This document shows, in pieces, positions 16,493 to 23,723 of a stretch of 55,583 nucleotides of DNA. The stretch's first letter is position 1, and each line of letters starts with the position of its first letter. The DNA comes from Oscillospiraceae bacterium (GTDB lineage: Bacteria > Bacillota > Clostridia > Oscillospirales > Ruminococcaceae): the NCBI GenBank assembly GCA_017848075.1, contig JAGALG010000125.1:1-55583 (forward strand). Direction: 5' to 3'. Below the pieces are notes generated by a model. It did not search any database and had not been told where the DNA came from. It was given only the letters and a program-made list of their open reading frames with translations. A program made the position numbers and the translations under genes.

Positions 16493-16524
16493 ACAGGCAC
16501 AGCGAATCAAACTGCTGTGCCTGT
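16493..16524 (+). repeat. 11-bp inverted repeat in intergenic region
   Basis: ACAGGCACAGC (16493-16503) pairs perfectly with GCTGTGCCTGT (16514-16524). It is not followed by a T-tract. It may be a weak terminator for the upstream gene or an operator for the hydrolase gene downstream. Confidence 0.45.
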
Positions 16525-16592
16525 TGTATCTTTGGCCTGTCTATGATAATATGGAACCAGTTAACCCAATAGAAATTTATAGGAGTCACAAT

Positions 16593-17381
16593 ATGAAAAA
16601 TATAAACAAAACAAAATTTTCCTGTCAACGAGATGGGCTGACGATTCGAGGATATGAATACAGACCTCAAGGGGGAAATTTACCCATCGCTATTGTAAGC
16701 CACGGCTTTATGGCAAATCAGATGACCGTTAAGCACTATGCGCAGTTCCTTGCAGGTATGGGGTATGCAGCATTTTGTTTTGATTTTAATGGTGGCTCTA
16801 TTATGATGGGAAAGAGTGACGGAAAGACCAGCGATATGTCTGTTATAACCGAAGTAAGCGACCTCTGTGCCGTTATTGAATATACCAAGAGACTGGAGCA
16901 CACCGACTCCTCAAATATTCTCTTGATGGGATGTAGCCAAGGAGGCTTTGTTTCGGCTCTTACAGCAGCGAAGCTGAAAGACCAAATCGACAAGCTTGTC
17001 TTGTTCTATCCCGCACTTTGTATTCCTGATGATGCAAGAAGCGGAAAAATGATGTGGGCGAAATTTGACCCTCAAAATATTCCTGAGATCGTGAAATGTG
17101 GCCCGATGAAACTTGGTCGCTGCTATATAGCGGATGTTGTCCATATGAATCCATTTGATGAAATAAAGGGCTATGAGGGCGATGTGCTGATCGTTCACGG
17201 CACGGCAGACAAAATCGTAAATATCAGTTACGCCGAACAAACTGTGGCAACATACAAATCTGAGCCATATGAGCGTAGCGTTACATACCGCACCATTGAA
17301 GGCGGTAAGCATATGTTCTCGAAAAATCACGATAAAATCGCCTTAAAGTATCTGACTGAATTTGTAAATGCACAATGGTAA
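16593..17381 (+). CDS. Alpha/beta hydrolase, cinnamoyl-esterase/serine-aminopeptidase type
   Basis: A 262-residue soluble alpha/beta hydrolase. The oxyanion region is IVSHGFMANQM, the nucleophile elbow is GCSQGG (Ser near residue 113), the acid is in HGTADKIV and the His in EGGKHMFSKNH near the C-terminus, so the triad is complete. Length and order fit feruloyl/cinnamoyl esterases of gut Firmicutes; substrate is inferred only. AGGAG lies seven bases before the ATG. Base composition is visibly more AT-rich (many AAA, ATA, AAT codons) than its neighbours, which suggests recent horizontal gain. Confidence 0.88.
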   Translation: MKNINKTKFSCQRDGLTIRGYEYRPQGGNLPIAIVSHGFMANQMTVKHYAQFLAGMGYAAFCFDFNGGSIMMGKSDGKTSDMSVITEVSDLCAVIEYTKRLEHTDSSNILLMGCSQGGFVSALTAAKLKDQIDKLVLFYPALCIPDDARSGKMMWAKFDPQNIPEIVKCGPMKLGRCYIADVVHMNPFDEIKGYEGDVLIVHGTADKIVNISYAEQTVATYKSEPYERSVTYRTIEGGKHMFSKNHDKIALKYLTEFVNAQW

Positions 17382-17407
17382 CAATTTAGATGAAGTGCGA
17401 ACAACGA

Positions 17408-17446
17408 TAAAAGCCAAGCTACAGAATGTAGCTTGGCTTTTACTGT
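17408..17446. terminator. Bidirectional terminator between convergent genes
   Basis: A 16-bp stem (17408-17423 with 17427-17442, GAA loop) lies between the hydrolase gene and the convergent prolyl oligopeptidase gene. A smaller imperfect hairpin at 17453-17477 lies nearer the latter's stop. Confidence 0.8.
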
Positions 17447-17485
17447 TTTATGAAGCCCCGCCTAAGTAGGGAGGCTTTTGTGGTT

Positions 17486-19447
17486 TTAGATACCCAGATA
17501 TTCTTTGATGAACAGCTGCATCTCTGCGAAGGTGCGGTACATGGTATCACCGACGCCGCGGCTGTGACCGCCTTCTGCCAATACACGAAGAACAGCAGGG
17601 CCGCCCTGAGTGTATTCCTGCATTTTTGCTGCAAATTTCTTTGCATGGTATGGAGGAACATTATTGTCCGGTTCGCAGGTCTGGATATAAATTGGTGGGT
17701 AGTTTTCTGCACGAACATTGTGGTATGGAGAGTAGCTCAGCAGGTACTCCAGCATATCAGCTTCACGAGGGTTGCCGTACTCGGTGATATAGCGAGGACC
17801 GGCAGGGTCATACATGAAGCGAACGATATCTGTATGAGGAACCGATGCAATAACAGCACCCCACAGGTCTGGACGCATGGTGGTCAAAGCAGTCATCAGC
17901 AAACCACCGTTGGAACCGCCGCAGATAGCGATGCGACCTTTCTTGGTCCAGTTATTGGCGATCATCCACTCTGCAATATCGATGAAGTCCTGGAAAGCGT
18001 TTTTCTTGGTTTTCAGCATGCCGGCTTCGTGCCAACGAGAGCCATATTCATTACCGCCGCGCATGTTGCAGTTAACATAGACGCCGCCTTTTTCTACCCA
18101 CTCCCAGCCGGACAGGCCGATGAAACCGTTGCGGTAGGAAGGAGTCATGGCCAGATTATAGCCGCCATAGCCATACATCAAAACCGGATTATCTCCGTTC
18201 AGCTGAACATCTTTTTTATGTACAATGAAAGCAGGGATCTTTTCGCCGTCACGAGCGGTAACAAAAACTTCGGTAGTTACGATATCGTCCGGGATTACAT
18301 CGCTATAAGCGCTGTAAACCTTTTTCACAGAGCCGTCACGCTCGTCCCATGCGTACAGGGAAGGTGCGATGGTGAAGGACTGGAAGGTGAAGTATACCAG
18401 ATGGCTGCCAGCAGCAGGAGCGGAAATGTCGGACATAGAGCCGCAAGCATCCGGAAGTTCCGCACATTCGAGCAGCTGTCCGTCAAAGCCATACAGTTCC
18501 AGTCTGGAGCAAACATCCTCCATGAAGGAAACCAGGATACCACGGCTGCAGACTGCGGCACTGGTGATCATACGATTGCCTTCCGGAATGATGGTTTCGC
18601 CGTTTGCTTCGATAATTTTGCCCAAAGAAGCGCCGTTGTCCGTCAGAATGTAATGTTTGCCGTCGTGAGAGCCGCAGTATACATGGCTGGCACGGAGTTC
18701 ACCGGTCAGGGAAGTAACGGTGCCATCTTTGCTGATGTGGAGCAGTTCATTCTGGCCAAAGCTGAATTTGGAGTTTGCCATAACGGAGTTATCCGGAGCA
18801 GCATCAATGGTAACAAAGGCACGGTTTCTTGGTGCGCTGTACATCAGTTTGTTTTCGCCGTCTTCGGTCCAGCGGTAAACAGGGTTGTCATTGTAACCTT
18901 CCGCACGGTTTGGCAGAGTCTGAGAATACCACATAGCACCGTCTTCGGTCCATACGAAGGAAATGATATCATCGTACTGGCAGAGAACCTCTTTGCTTTC
19001 GATGTTGTACACGATCACAGAACCCATGTGGGCGCCTTTCAGCATACCACGGAAGCAAACCAGTTTTTCGTTGGTTGGGCTTGGCTGCATATCAAAAAGA
19101 TTGATGTTATCCAGAAGTTCTTCGCCAACGGTAGCAATTTCATTGCGGTCCTGATCCATGAGAACGGGAATGAATTTGCCGCTGACATCATGGCGCATGA
19201 TGTAGATGCGGCCATGTTTTTCAACAGGAACGCCATATTCTACCTGTGGAACACGGGCTTTCAGCTTGGCAGCCAGTTCCTGCACTGGTTTGCCTTCAAA
19301 CCAGCCGTCGGTGTGTTTGTTCTGCTCAGCAACCCAAGCCAGAACTTCCGGATCGTGGCGATCCTCCAGCCACTGGTAAGGGTCTTTGTTTTCGTAAGTG
19401 CCAATCATTTCAGTGAAATCACACTTGCGGGTAGATGGGTAATTCAT
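17486..19447 (-). CDS. Prolyl oligopeptidase family serine peptidase (S9A)
   Basis: A 653-residue cytoplasmic peptidase that cleaves short peptides after proline. The N-terminus YPSTRK...DPYQWLED is characteristic; residues about 60-380 form the beta-propeller. The C-terminal catalytic domain has YGGYNLAMTPSYR, RGGNEYGSRWHEAG, the nucleophile motif GGSNGGLL, an Asp in TCEPDNNVPPYHAKKF and the His in AEGGHSRG. All three catalytic residues are present and length is near the family norm. AAGGAGAG lies before the ATG; no signal peptide. Monocistronic. Confidence 0.94.
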   Translation of the reverse strand: MNYPSTRKCDFTEMIGTYENKDPYQWLEDRHDPEVLAWVAEQNKHTDGWFEGKPVQELAAKLKARVPQVEYGVPVEKHGRIYIMRHDVSGKFIPVLMDQDRNEIATVGEELLDNINLFDMQPSPTNEKLVCFRGMLKGAHMGSVIVYNIESKEVLCQYDDIISFVWTEDGAMWYSQTLPNRAEGYNDNPVYRWTEDGENKLMYSAPRNRAFVTIDAAPDNSVMANSKFSFGQNELLHISKDGTVTSLTGELRASHVYCGSHDGKHYILTDNGASLGKIIEANGETIIPEGNRMITSAAVCSRGILVSFMEDVCSRLELYGFDGQLLECAELPDACGSMSDISAPAAGSHLVYFTFQSFTIAPSLYAWDERDGSVKKVYSAYSDVIPDDIVTTEVFVTARDGEKIPAFIVHKKDVQLNGDNPVLMYGYGGYNLAMTPSYRNGFIGLSGWEWVEKGGVYVNCNMRGGNEYGSRWHEAGMLKTKKNAFQDFIDIAEWMIANNWTKKGRIAICGGSNGGLLMTALTTMRPDLWGAVIASVPHTDIVRFMYDPAGPRYITEYGNPREADMLEYLLSYSPYHNVRAENYPPIYIQTCEPDNNVPPYHAKKFAAKMQEYTQGGPAVLRVLAEGGHSRGVGDTMYRTFAEMQLFIKEYLGI

Positions 19448-19493
19448 AGACAGATCTCTCCTTTATATGATTTAGGGTCAGCTCACTAATTCC

Positions 19494-19522
19494 AAGGTAT
19501 CACATGGGTAAACAGTTGTCAA
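19494..19522 (-). promoter_or_regulatory. Promoter of the prolyl oligopeptidase gene
   Basis: On the minus strand TTGACA (19517-19522), 17 bases, TACCTT (19494-19499). Confidence 0.55.
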
Positions 19523-19556
19523 ATAGAAAAAAAGAAGGATTTTTTATCCAGTATTA

Positions 19557-19590
19557 CAAAAAAGCCGCTGCGGCATAGCCGCAGCGACTT
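19557..19590 (-). terminator. Terminator after the 48-residue protein gene
   Basis: Stem 19564-19574 with 19578-19588 (ATA loop), followed on the minus strand by a run of T, just after the stop codon. Confidence 0.8.
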
Positions 19591-19591
19591 T

Positions 19592-19738
19592 CTATAGCTT
19601 TTCAGGTCGCAGATCTTCCAAGTCTGCTTCGGGGATATCGTTTTCCAGATTGTCCCGAGCCAGATCGTTATCCAGAACAGGATAGAAGTCTGGGATCGGT
19701 TTTTCACGAAGGCGTTTGGGTTTTGGCTGTTTTGGCAT
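19592..19738 (-). CDS. Small charged hypothetical protein (48 aa)
   Basis: A 48-residue protein starting MPKQPKPKRLREKPIPDF, basic and proline-rich for about 18 residues, then acidic (NDLARDNLENDIPEADLEDL). GAGGTGAT lies at normal distance before the ATG and a good terminator follows the stop, so it looks expressed. The track of the same frame extends to 19978, but that part runs through another small gene and its terminator and is rejected. No family is recognised; no signal peptide or membrane segment. A weak promoter (TTGTAT, 18 bases, TATGCT) may lie about 19757-19787. Confidence 0.6.
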   Translation of the reverse strand: MPKQPKPKRLREKPIPDFYPVLDNDLARDNLENDIPEADLEDLRPEKL

Positions 19739-19787
19739 GAAGATCACCTCGACAGTAGCATATCCATACTGCTTGTTTCTATACAAA

Positions 19788-19816
19788 AAAGGCGGCCCCG
19801 CCAAAGCGGGACCGCT
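19788..19816 (-). terminator. Terminator after the 27-residue Cys peptide gene
   Basis: A 10-bp GC-rich stem (19792-19801 with 19806-19815, one G-U in the transcript) followed on the minus strand by six T. Confidence 0.85.
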
Positions 19817-19826
19817 GAACTGTGAA

Positions 19827-19910
19827 TTAGCAGCCGAAACCACAGAGCTGGCTGAGAATCTGCCAGATGGAGCTGCAAGCATTGTTGTTGGTGCAGTGAA
19901 AGAAGAACAT
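19827..19910 (-). CDS. 27-residue cysteine-containing peptide
   Basis: A very short ORF, below usual annotation limits: MFFFHCTNNNACSSIWQILS then QLCGFGC. It has four Cys (positions 6, 12, 23, 27), an aromatic N-terminus and a short hydrophobic centre. The gene has a complete expression unit: promoter with TATAAT, near-perfect ribosome binding site AGGAGGTC five bases before the ATG, and a strong terminator ten bases after the stop. It lies just downstream of the K+ channel gene on the same strand. It resembles the tiny Cys/Gly-ended proteins scattered in clostridial genomes; function unknown. Confidence 0.68.
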   Translation of the reverse strand: MFFFHCTNNNACSSIWQILSQLCGFGC

Positions 19911-19954
19911 TGTTTGACCTCCTGATAAGTATTTGTCTCGCGAGGACAGTTCTT

Positions 19955-19983
19955 ATTATACGGATTTATTGCACCCAATGCAA
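19955..19983 (-). promoter_or_regulatory. Promoter of the 27-residue peptide gene
   Basis: On the minus strand TTGCAT (19978-19983), 17 bases, TATAAT (19955-19960); leader about 40 bases. Confidence 0.65.
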
Positions 19984-20018
19984 ATGTAAGTATTGGTAAG
20001 GGGAGCGGTGAAAAACGA

Positions 20019-21233
20019 TTAAATCTGGATTAGGCTGGCGTTGGAGATGCGTTCCTGACTATACAGAATAATATGGTCGCCTTCCATCAGCATCAGGTCA
20101 CCTTTCGGCACCAGCATGGTTCCATTGCGTTTGACCATAACGATGATCGTCTGACGGGAAATGTCCAAATCACGGATCAGCTGACCATTCCATGGATTTT
20201 GTTTTCTCAGAATGATCTCCTTCAGGTCGATATGCTTATCGTCTTTCAGCGCTTCTGCGCCAAGAATGAGGGTATCATTATTTTTCAATACAACATCGCC
20301 GCGAGGAACGATATTTTCCCGTCCACGCCGAATCATAGCAACAATAACACCGTGCGGAAGACCCAGATCCATAATGGCTTTTCCAACCCAGCTATCTTTC
20401 TTTTTCAGATTGACCTTGATAAAATGGATGTCCTCTTCATAAGCATATTCGCTGATGCGCTTAAAGCGGGAGTACTGATCAACGAAACCTGCAGAGATAA
20501 TACCGGTCGGGATCGCAACCATGCCGACGCCCAAAAAGGTAATGAAAATACTGAAAATCTTACCGAGCGTCGTAATTGGATAGATATCTCCGTAACCAAC
20601 AGTCAGCAAAGTAGAGACAGACCACCAAATACCTGAGAAGGCATTGGAGAAGACCTCAGGTTGGGCTTCGTGCTCCAGACTGTACATACACAAGCTGGAG
20701 CTCAGCATCAAAACCAAAATGATGAAAACAGAAGATAAGAGCTGCTGCCGTTTGCTTGTGATGACCTCTGTAATAACATTCAGAGAGTCGTAATAGGCAT
20801 TGATCTGGAACAAACGGAAAATTCGGATGACCCGGAACATACGGAAGACAGCAGCACCAGATGGGAAGAAAACAGGCAGATAATAGGGAAGAAACGATAG
20901 AAGGTCAATAATACCGGTGAAGGAAAAGACATACTTCTTGATCGCCTTCTGCTCAGACAAGCCCGGATACAGAAAAACGGCTGACAGCAAGCGAAGAATA
21001 TAATCCAGTGCAAAGAAGGCCACTGTGACAGCTTCCAGGAACAGCAGGACCTTACCATAACGCAGTTCCATCTCATCAAAGGTGTATAGTATGGTGACAG
21101 CCACATTGACCAACAGGATCAGCGTGCTGACAATATCGTAAGAACGGCTGATCCAATCATCGGATACGCCAACCTCGATGATTTGGGAAAGACGGCGTCG
21201 TCTTTGCAGCCAGACTTTTTTATTGATCTTCAT
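20019..21233 (-). CDS. Voltage-gated-type potassium channel with two RCK-C (TrkA-C) domains
   Basis: A 404-residue six-helix K+ channel. S1 begins near residue 33, S4 carries regularly spaced arginines (FRMFRVIRIFRLF, 130-142), and the pore loop has the selectivity filter TVGYGD (211-216). The cytoplasmic part contains two TrkA-C-like modules (about 255-325 and 335-400; NLKKKDSWVGKAIMDLGLP and LRKQNPWNGQLIRDLDI), which in other channels bind ligands such as c-di-AMP; no TrkA-N NAD domain is present. The start at 21233 follows AGGAGTGA; the alternative at 21251 lacks a site. Probably controls membrane potential or K+ release. Confidence 0.92.
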   Translation of the reverse strand: MKINKKVWLQRRRRLSQIIEVGVSDDWISRSYDIVSTLILLVNVAVTILYTFDEMELRYGKVLLFLEAVTVAFFALDYILRLLSAVFLYPGLSEQKAIKKYVFSFTGIIDLLSFLPYYLPVFFPSGAAVFRMFRVIRIFRLFQINAYYDSLNVITEVITSKRQQLLSSVFIILVLMLSSSLCMYSLEHEAQPEVFSNAFSGIWWSVSTLLTVGYGDIYPITTLGKIFSIFITFLGVGMVAIPTGIISAGFVDQYSRFKRISEYAYEEDIHFIKVNLKKKDSWVGKAIMDLGLPHGVIVAMIRRGRENIVPRGDVVLKNNDTLILGAEALKDDKHIDLKEIILRKQNPWNGQLIRDLDISRQTIIVMVKRNGTMLVPKGDLMLMEGDHIILYSQERISNASLIQI

Positions 21234-21266
21234 CGAATCACTCCTGTACAATGAATTGATAACTTT

Positions 21267-21295
21267 ATCATAGCAGACAAAATCAGGAATGTAAA
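21267..21295 (-). promoter_or_regulatory. Promoter of the K+ channel gene
   Basis: Minus strand TTTACA (21290-21295), 17 bases, TATGAT (21267-21272) with a TGC extension. Confidence 0.55.
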
Positions 21296-21367
21296 TGAAA
21301 GAACCTGCGTCTTAAAGATAAAAAATGTTATATTTTTGAAATGAAGCGGATACAGTTGGACAAAGAG

Positions 21368-21396
21368 AAGAGGAGCAGCTATTAGCTGCTCCTCTT
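21368..21396. terminator. Terminator after the 190-residue hypothetical gene
   Basis: 13-bp stem (21368-21380 with 21384-21396, ATT loop) immediately after the minus-strand stop codon; T-rich on both sides. Confidence 0.75.
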
Positions 21397-21400
21397 TCTT

Positions 21401-21973
21401 TTACAGTATTTCGGCATCTTGAAACTCGCGGAAATCACGGATCAATTTTCCGTCAAAATCAATAATATAGTGCCAGCCCAGAAAGTCTCGGCAGTGGATC
21501 AGTCCATCTTCGATCCAGAAATGCTTATCCGTATTGCAAGAAACAAGAATATCACGCCCTGAAAAATTCCAAATTCTATTTAGTGCAGAGTCATAGCGGA
21601 AAATGTCCCCTTCTCCCCGGATAATATATCCGTCTTTTATTGGATGAATCTCGTGAAGTCCTCCCATGTTGTCACATTTTTCGTATTGAGACACCAAACT
21701 GGTTGCAAGGTTGATTCTTACGATGGAATCAAACAGAATCACTGTTAAAAAGTTGTCCTCAAGAACAGCATAGGGTTTATACTCAGCACATAACAGATCG
21801 ACCAGCGCAATCGATCTGGATATCCCATCAAAGGAGCATACCCTGAAAATGCGAGCCATATAAAAGTCTTCGGTTTTTGCATTGGATAGATTGTAGACGA
21901 TGTCAAATTGAGAAAGTGACGGCATTGTTTCCACTGAGGCGGTAATGGTATAATGCTGATTTTGTAAATGCAT
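21401..21973 (-). CDS. Hypothetical protein (190 aa)
   Basis: A 190-residue soluble protein with alternating strands (ARIFRVCSFDG, YAVLEDNFLTVILFDSIVRINL, GYIIRGEGDIFRYDSALNRIWNFSG, HYIIDFDGKLIRDF) that read like repeated beta-propeller or beta-sheet blades. No family recognised. GAGGTGAC lies seven bases before the ATG and a terminator follows the stop. Composition is more AT-rich than nearby housekeeping genes. It sits alone between the K+ channel and the tRNAs. Repeats of the IxxFDGxLIRDF kind occur in proteins of polymorphic-toxin immunity loci, but no toxin gene is near. Confidence 0.72.
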   Translation of the reverse strand: MHLQNQHYTITASVETMPSLSQFDIVYNLSNAKTEDFYMARIFRVCSFDGISRSIALVDLLCAEYKPYAVLEDNFLTVILFDSIVRINLATSLVSQYEKCDNMGGLHEIHPIKDGYIIRGEGDIFRYDSALNRIWNFSGRDILVSCNTDKHFWIEDGLIHCRDFLGWHYIIDFDGKLIRDFREFQDAEIL

Positions 21974-22011
21974 AGCCTTGTCACCTCAATACCGAATCAT
22001 TTGAAGATACA

Positions 22012-22041
22012 AAAAAAGGTAGATCCAATAAGGATCTACCT
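22012..22041 (-). terminator. Terminator after tRNA-Pro
   Basis: 10-bp stem (22017-22026 with 22032-22041) followed on the minus strand by seven T, immediately 3' of the tRNA. Confidence 0.85.
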
Positions 22042-22042
22042 G

Positions 22043-22119
22043 TGGTCGGAGTAGCGGGATTCGAACCCACGGCCTCTTGGACCCGAACCAAGCGCGCTAC
22101 CAAACTGCGCTATACCCCG
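22043..22119 (-). tRNA. tRNA-Pro (CGG anticodon)
   Basis: The minus strand folds as a full cloverleaf: acceptor CGGGGTA with TACTCCG (one G-U), D arm GCGC..GCGC, anticodon loop TTCGGGT with anticodon CGG and G37, T arm with GGTTCGAATCC, discriminator A and an encoded CCA end. Confidence 0.95.
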
Positions 22120-22139
22120 AAAAATTATTTTTAGATAGT

Positions 22140-22171
22140 CAAAATCCCAATCACTAAGGATTGGGATTTTG
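22140..22171 (-). terminator. Hairpin between tRNA-Gln and tRNA-Pro
   Basis: A 14-bp perfect inverted repeat, TCAAAATCCCAATC with its complement (about 22138-22172), lies between the tRNAs. It may end part of the tRNA-Gln transcripts or act as a processing site. Confidence 0.5.
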
Positions 22172-22175
22172 ATGG

Positions 22176-22249
22176 TGGCTGCCCGACTAGGATTTGAACC
22201 CAGACAAACAGAGTCAGAGTCTGTCGTGCTACCCTTACACAATCGGGCA
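22176..22249 (-). tRNA. tRNA-Gln (CTG anticodon)
   Basis: Minus-strand cloverleaf: acceptor TGCCCGA with TCGGGCA, anticodon stem ACAGA/TCTGT with loop CTCTGAC (anticodon CTG), T arm with GGTTCAAATCC, discriminator G and encoded CCA. It lies upstream of tRNA-Pro in one transcript. Confidence 0.95.
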
Positions 22250-22282
22250 TTATGTTTTGTGTTGACCGAATCAACGAGTATT

Positions 22283-22310
22283 ATTATATCGCATTTTTTA
22301 AAAATGTCAA
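22283..22310 (-). promoter_or_regulatory. Promoter of the tRNA pair
   Basis: Minus strand TTGACA (22305-22310), 16 bases, TATAAT (22283-22288): consensus hexamers, as expected for stable RNA. Confidence 0.75.
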
Positions 22311-22432
22311 CACCTTTTTTAGAAAAAAATAAAAGTTTTTTTCTGATATTCCTCTTGCAAATCTATACGGATTTGGTATAATATTATTGGAAAACAAATT
22401 TCACACAATACACTGTTTTATTGATGGGAATG

Positions 22433-22441
22433 TGATATAAT
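22433..22441 (+). promoter_or_regulatory. Extended -10 promoter of thioredoxin gene
   Basis: TGATATAAT with TATAAT at 22436-22441; the -35 is weak. A second TATAAT lies upstream at about 22377. Confidence 0.5.
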
Positions 22442-22471
22442 ACAGTTACCAAGCATAAGGAGGCTTTTTAA

Positions 22472-22786
22472 ATGTCCGTTGCACATCTGAACAAAGAAAC
22501 TTTTGAAGAAATGATCGCTCAGGGTATCTCCATGATCGATTTTTGGGCCGAATGGTGTATGCCATGCCAGGCATTGCTGCCAGTTATCGAAGAACTGGGA
22601 CAGCAGCTGGAAGGCTCTGTAAAAGTAGGCAAAGTGAACTGCGATGAAAACCGTGAACTGGTAAAAGAGTTCCGTGTGATGAGTATTCCAACCGTTATCT
22701 TCTTTAAAGATGGTGAGGAAGTTGACCGCATCGTAGGTGGTATGCCAAAGGCAAAATATCTGGAACGCCTTGAAACACTGAAATAA
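22472..22786 (+). CDS. Thioredoxin with WCMPC active site
   Basis: A 104-residue thioredoxin-fold protein, full length for a classical thioredoxin. The redox site is FWAEWCMPCQ (C29, C32), where Met replaces the usual Gly of WCGPC, a change expected to alter redox potential or partner choice. The cis-proline loop MSIPTVIFF is normal. AAGGAGGC precedes the ATG and a strong terminator follows. No thioredoxin reductase gene is adjacent, so it may be an accessory paralogue. Confidence 0.94.
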   Translation: MSVAHLNKETFEEMIAQGISMIDFWAEWCMPCQALLPVIEELGQQLEGSVKVGKVNCDENRELVKEFRVMSIPTVIFFKDGEEVDRIVGGMPKAKYLERLETLK

Positions 22787-22791
22787 GAAAG

Positions 22792-22821
22792 AAAGCTCCG
22801 ATCAACAATCGGAGCTTTTCC
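22792..22821 (+). terminator. Terminator after thioredoxin gene
   Basis: 11-bp stem (22792-22802 with 22808-22818) and T-rich tail. Confidence 0.85.
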
Positions 22822-22884
22822 TTTTGTCAGGATATCAGCGGAAAATCTGCCCATACTAAAACTGTAATGAGGTGAAATGGGCCG

Positions 22885-23364
22885 ATGCTGGAAGTAATGT
22901 TATTTGGCGAAGAAACAGAAAAAAGGTGCAGCAGGATCTTGAAAGAGCGGATGCCAGGCTGTTTGGCAGCCGGACGGAACAGCGCAAAGCTGCCATGCCG
23001 TATTCGGGAGCGCATTTCCCGAAGAGATGAGTTTATTTTGCTGCGGCGTTCTGAGCCGGAGGAATATTGGTGTGTATTCGATGCGAAGCAGGATGCAGTG
23101 ATCCGAATGGCAGAGCGAAATCATTTACGGACTTTGACCTGTGGATTTTCTCCCTATGATACATTAGTGTTGTCCAGTGTATCCTTGGATCAGGCTGTTG
23201 TTAGTTTGCAGCGGGAGATTCATACGGTTTCCAATCGATTGCTGGAACCGGGAGACTATCTGATCCATCGCCCTGCGCTTGCCAGTGATTCAGCAGTACT
23301 GCTCTGTACGGCGACACTGTTATTGGCAGACTGGGCAAGAGAGGATCATATCTTTCATTTTTAA
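22885..23364 (+). CDS. Hypothetical protein (159 aa)
   Basis: A 159-residue protein starting MLEVMLFGEETEKRCSRILK, rich in Arg and Cys, without signal peptide or clear membrane segment except a hydrophobic stretch near the end (SAVLLCTATLLLADWA). No family is recognised. GAGGTG lies about ten bases upstream of the ATG at 22885. It is followed, after about 115 bases, by the spore protein gene, which has its own sporulation-type promoter, so co-regulation in sporulation is possible but unproven. Confidence 0.65.
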   Translation: MLEVMLFGEETEKRCSRILKERMPGCLAAGRNSAKLPCRIRERISRRDEFILLRRSEPEEYWCVFDAKQDAVIRMAERNHLRTLTCGFSPYDTLVLSSVSLDQAVVSLQREIHTVSNRLLEPGDYLIHRPALASDSAVLLCTATLLLADWAREDHIFHF

Positions 23365-23391
23365 ATACAGAAAACTGGTGGGATCTCCCTT

Positions 23392-23420
23392 TGATATTCC
23401 TGTTCAGAGGGATCATACTA
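23392..23420 (+). promoter_or_regulatory. Probable SigG-type promoter of the spore protein gene
   Basis: CATACTA (23414-23420) is a perfect match to the -10 of forespore SigG promoters. TGATAT (23392-23397) lies 16 bases upstream, a partial match to the TGAATA -35. The expected start leaves a leader of about 55 bases. Confidence 0.55.
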
Positions 23421-23481
23421 TTACTGCAAACACCGAAGGTATTCAATTTCTTGATAAAATTCATTTAAAGGAGAATCCCTT

Positions 23482-23679
23482 ATGAGAAGCAATAATAGAA
23501 TCGTCGTACCAGAAGCAAAAGCCGCAATGAACAAATTTAAAATGGAAGCAGCCAACGAAGTTGGCGTAGATCTGAAACAGGGTTATAACGGTCACCTGAC
23601 CTCCCGTGAAGCAGGTTCTGTTGGCGGCCAGATGGTTAAGAAAATGATCGAAGCCTACGAAAACAAAATCAAAGAATAG
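23482..23679 (+). CDS. Alpha/beta-type small acid-soluble spore protein
   Basis: A 65-residue DNA-binding protein that coats the chromosome in the forespore. The family signature is complete: VPEAKAAMNKFKMEAANEVGV (with the germination-protease cleavage region), then GYNGHLTSREAGSVGGQMVKKMIEAYE. AAAGGAG precedes the ATG and a perfect palindromic terminator follows. Its presence, with a SigG-like promoter, shows that the organism is or was a spore former. Confidence 0.95.
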   Translation: MRSNNRIVVPEAKAAMNKFKMEAANEVGVDLKQGYNGHLTSREAGSVGGQMVKKMIEAYENKIKE

Positions 23680-23689
23680 TGAAAAACAA

Positions 23690-23720
23690 AAAAGGCAGTC
23701 CGTACGGACTGCCTTTTTAC
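23690..23720. terminator. Bidirectional terminator, spore protein and hydrolase genes
   Basis: A 26-base palindrome (23691-23703 with 23704-23716) with A/T tails between two convergent genes. Confidence 0.88.
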
Positions 23721-23723
23721 TGT

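Noticed and set aside
16524..16592. Upstream start for the AT-rich hydrolase
   Set aside because: The ATG at 16593 has AGGAG at correct spacing, while the upstream codons have none and overlap the inverted repeat.
19739..19978. Extension of the 48-residue protein to 128 residues
   Set aside because: The extension passes through another small gene and its GC-rich terminator and lacks a ribosome binding site.
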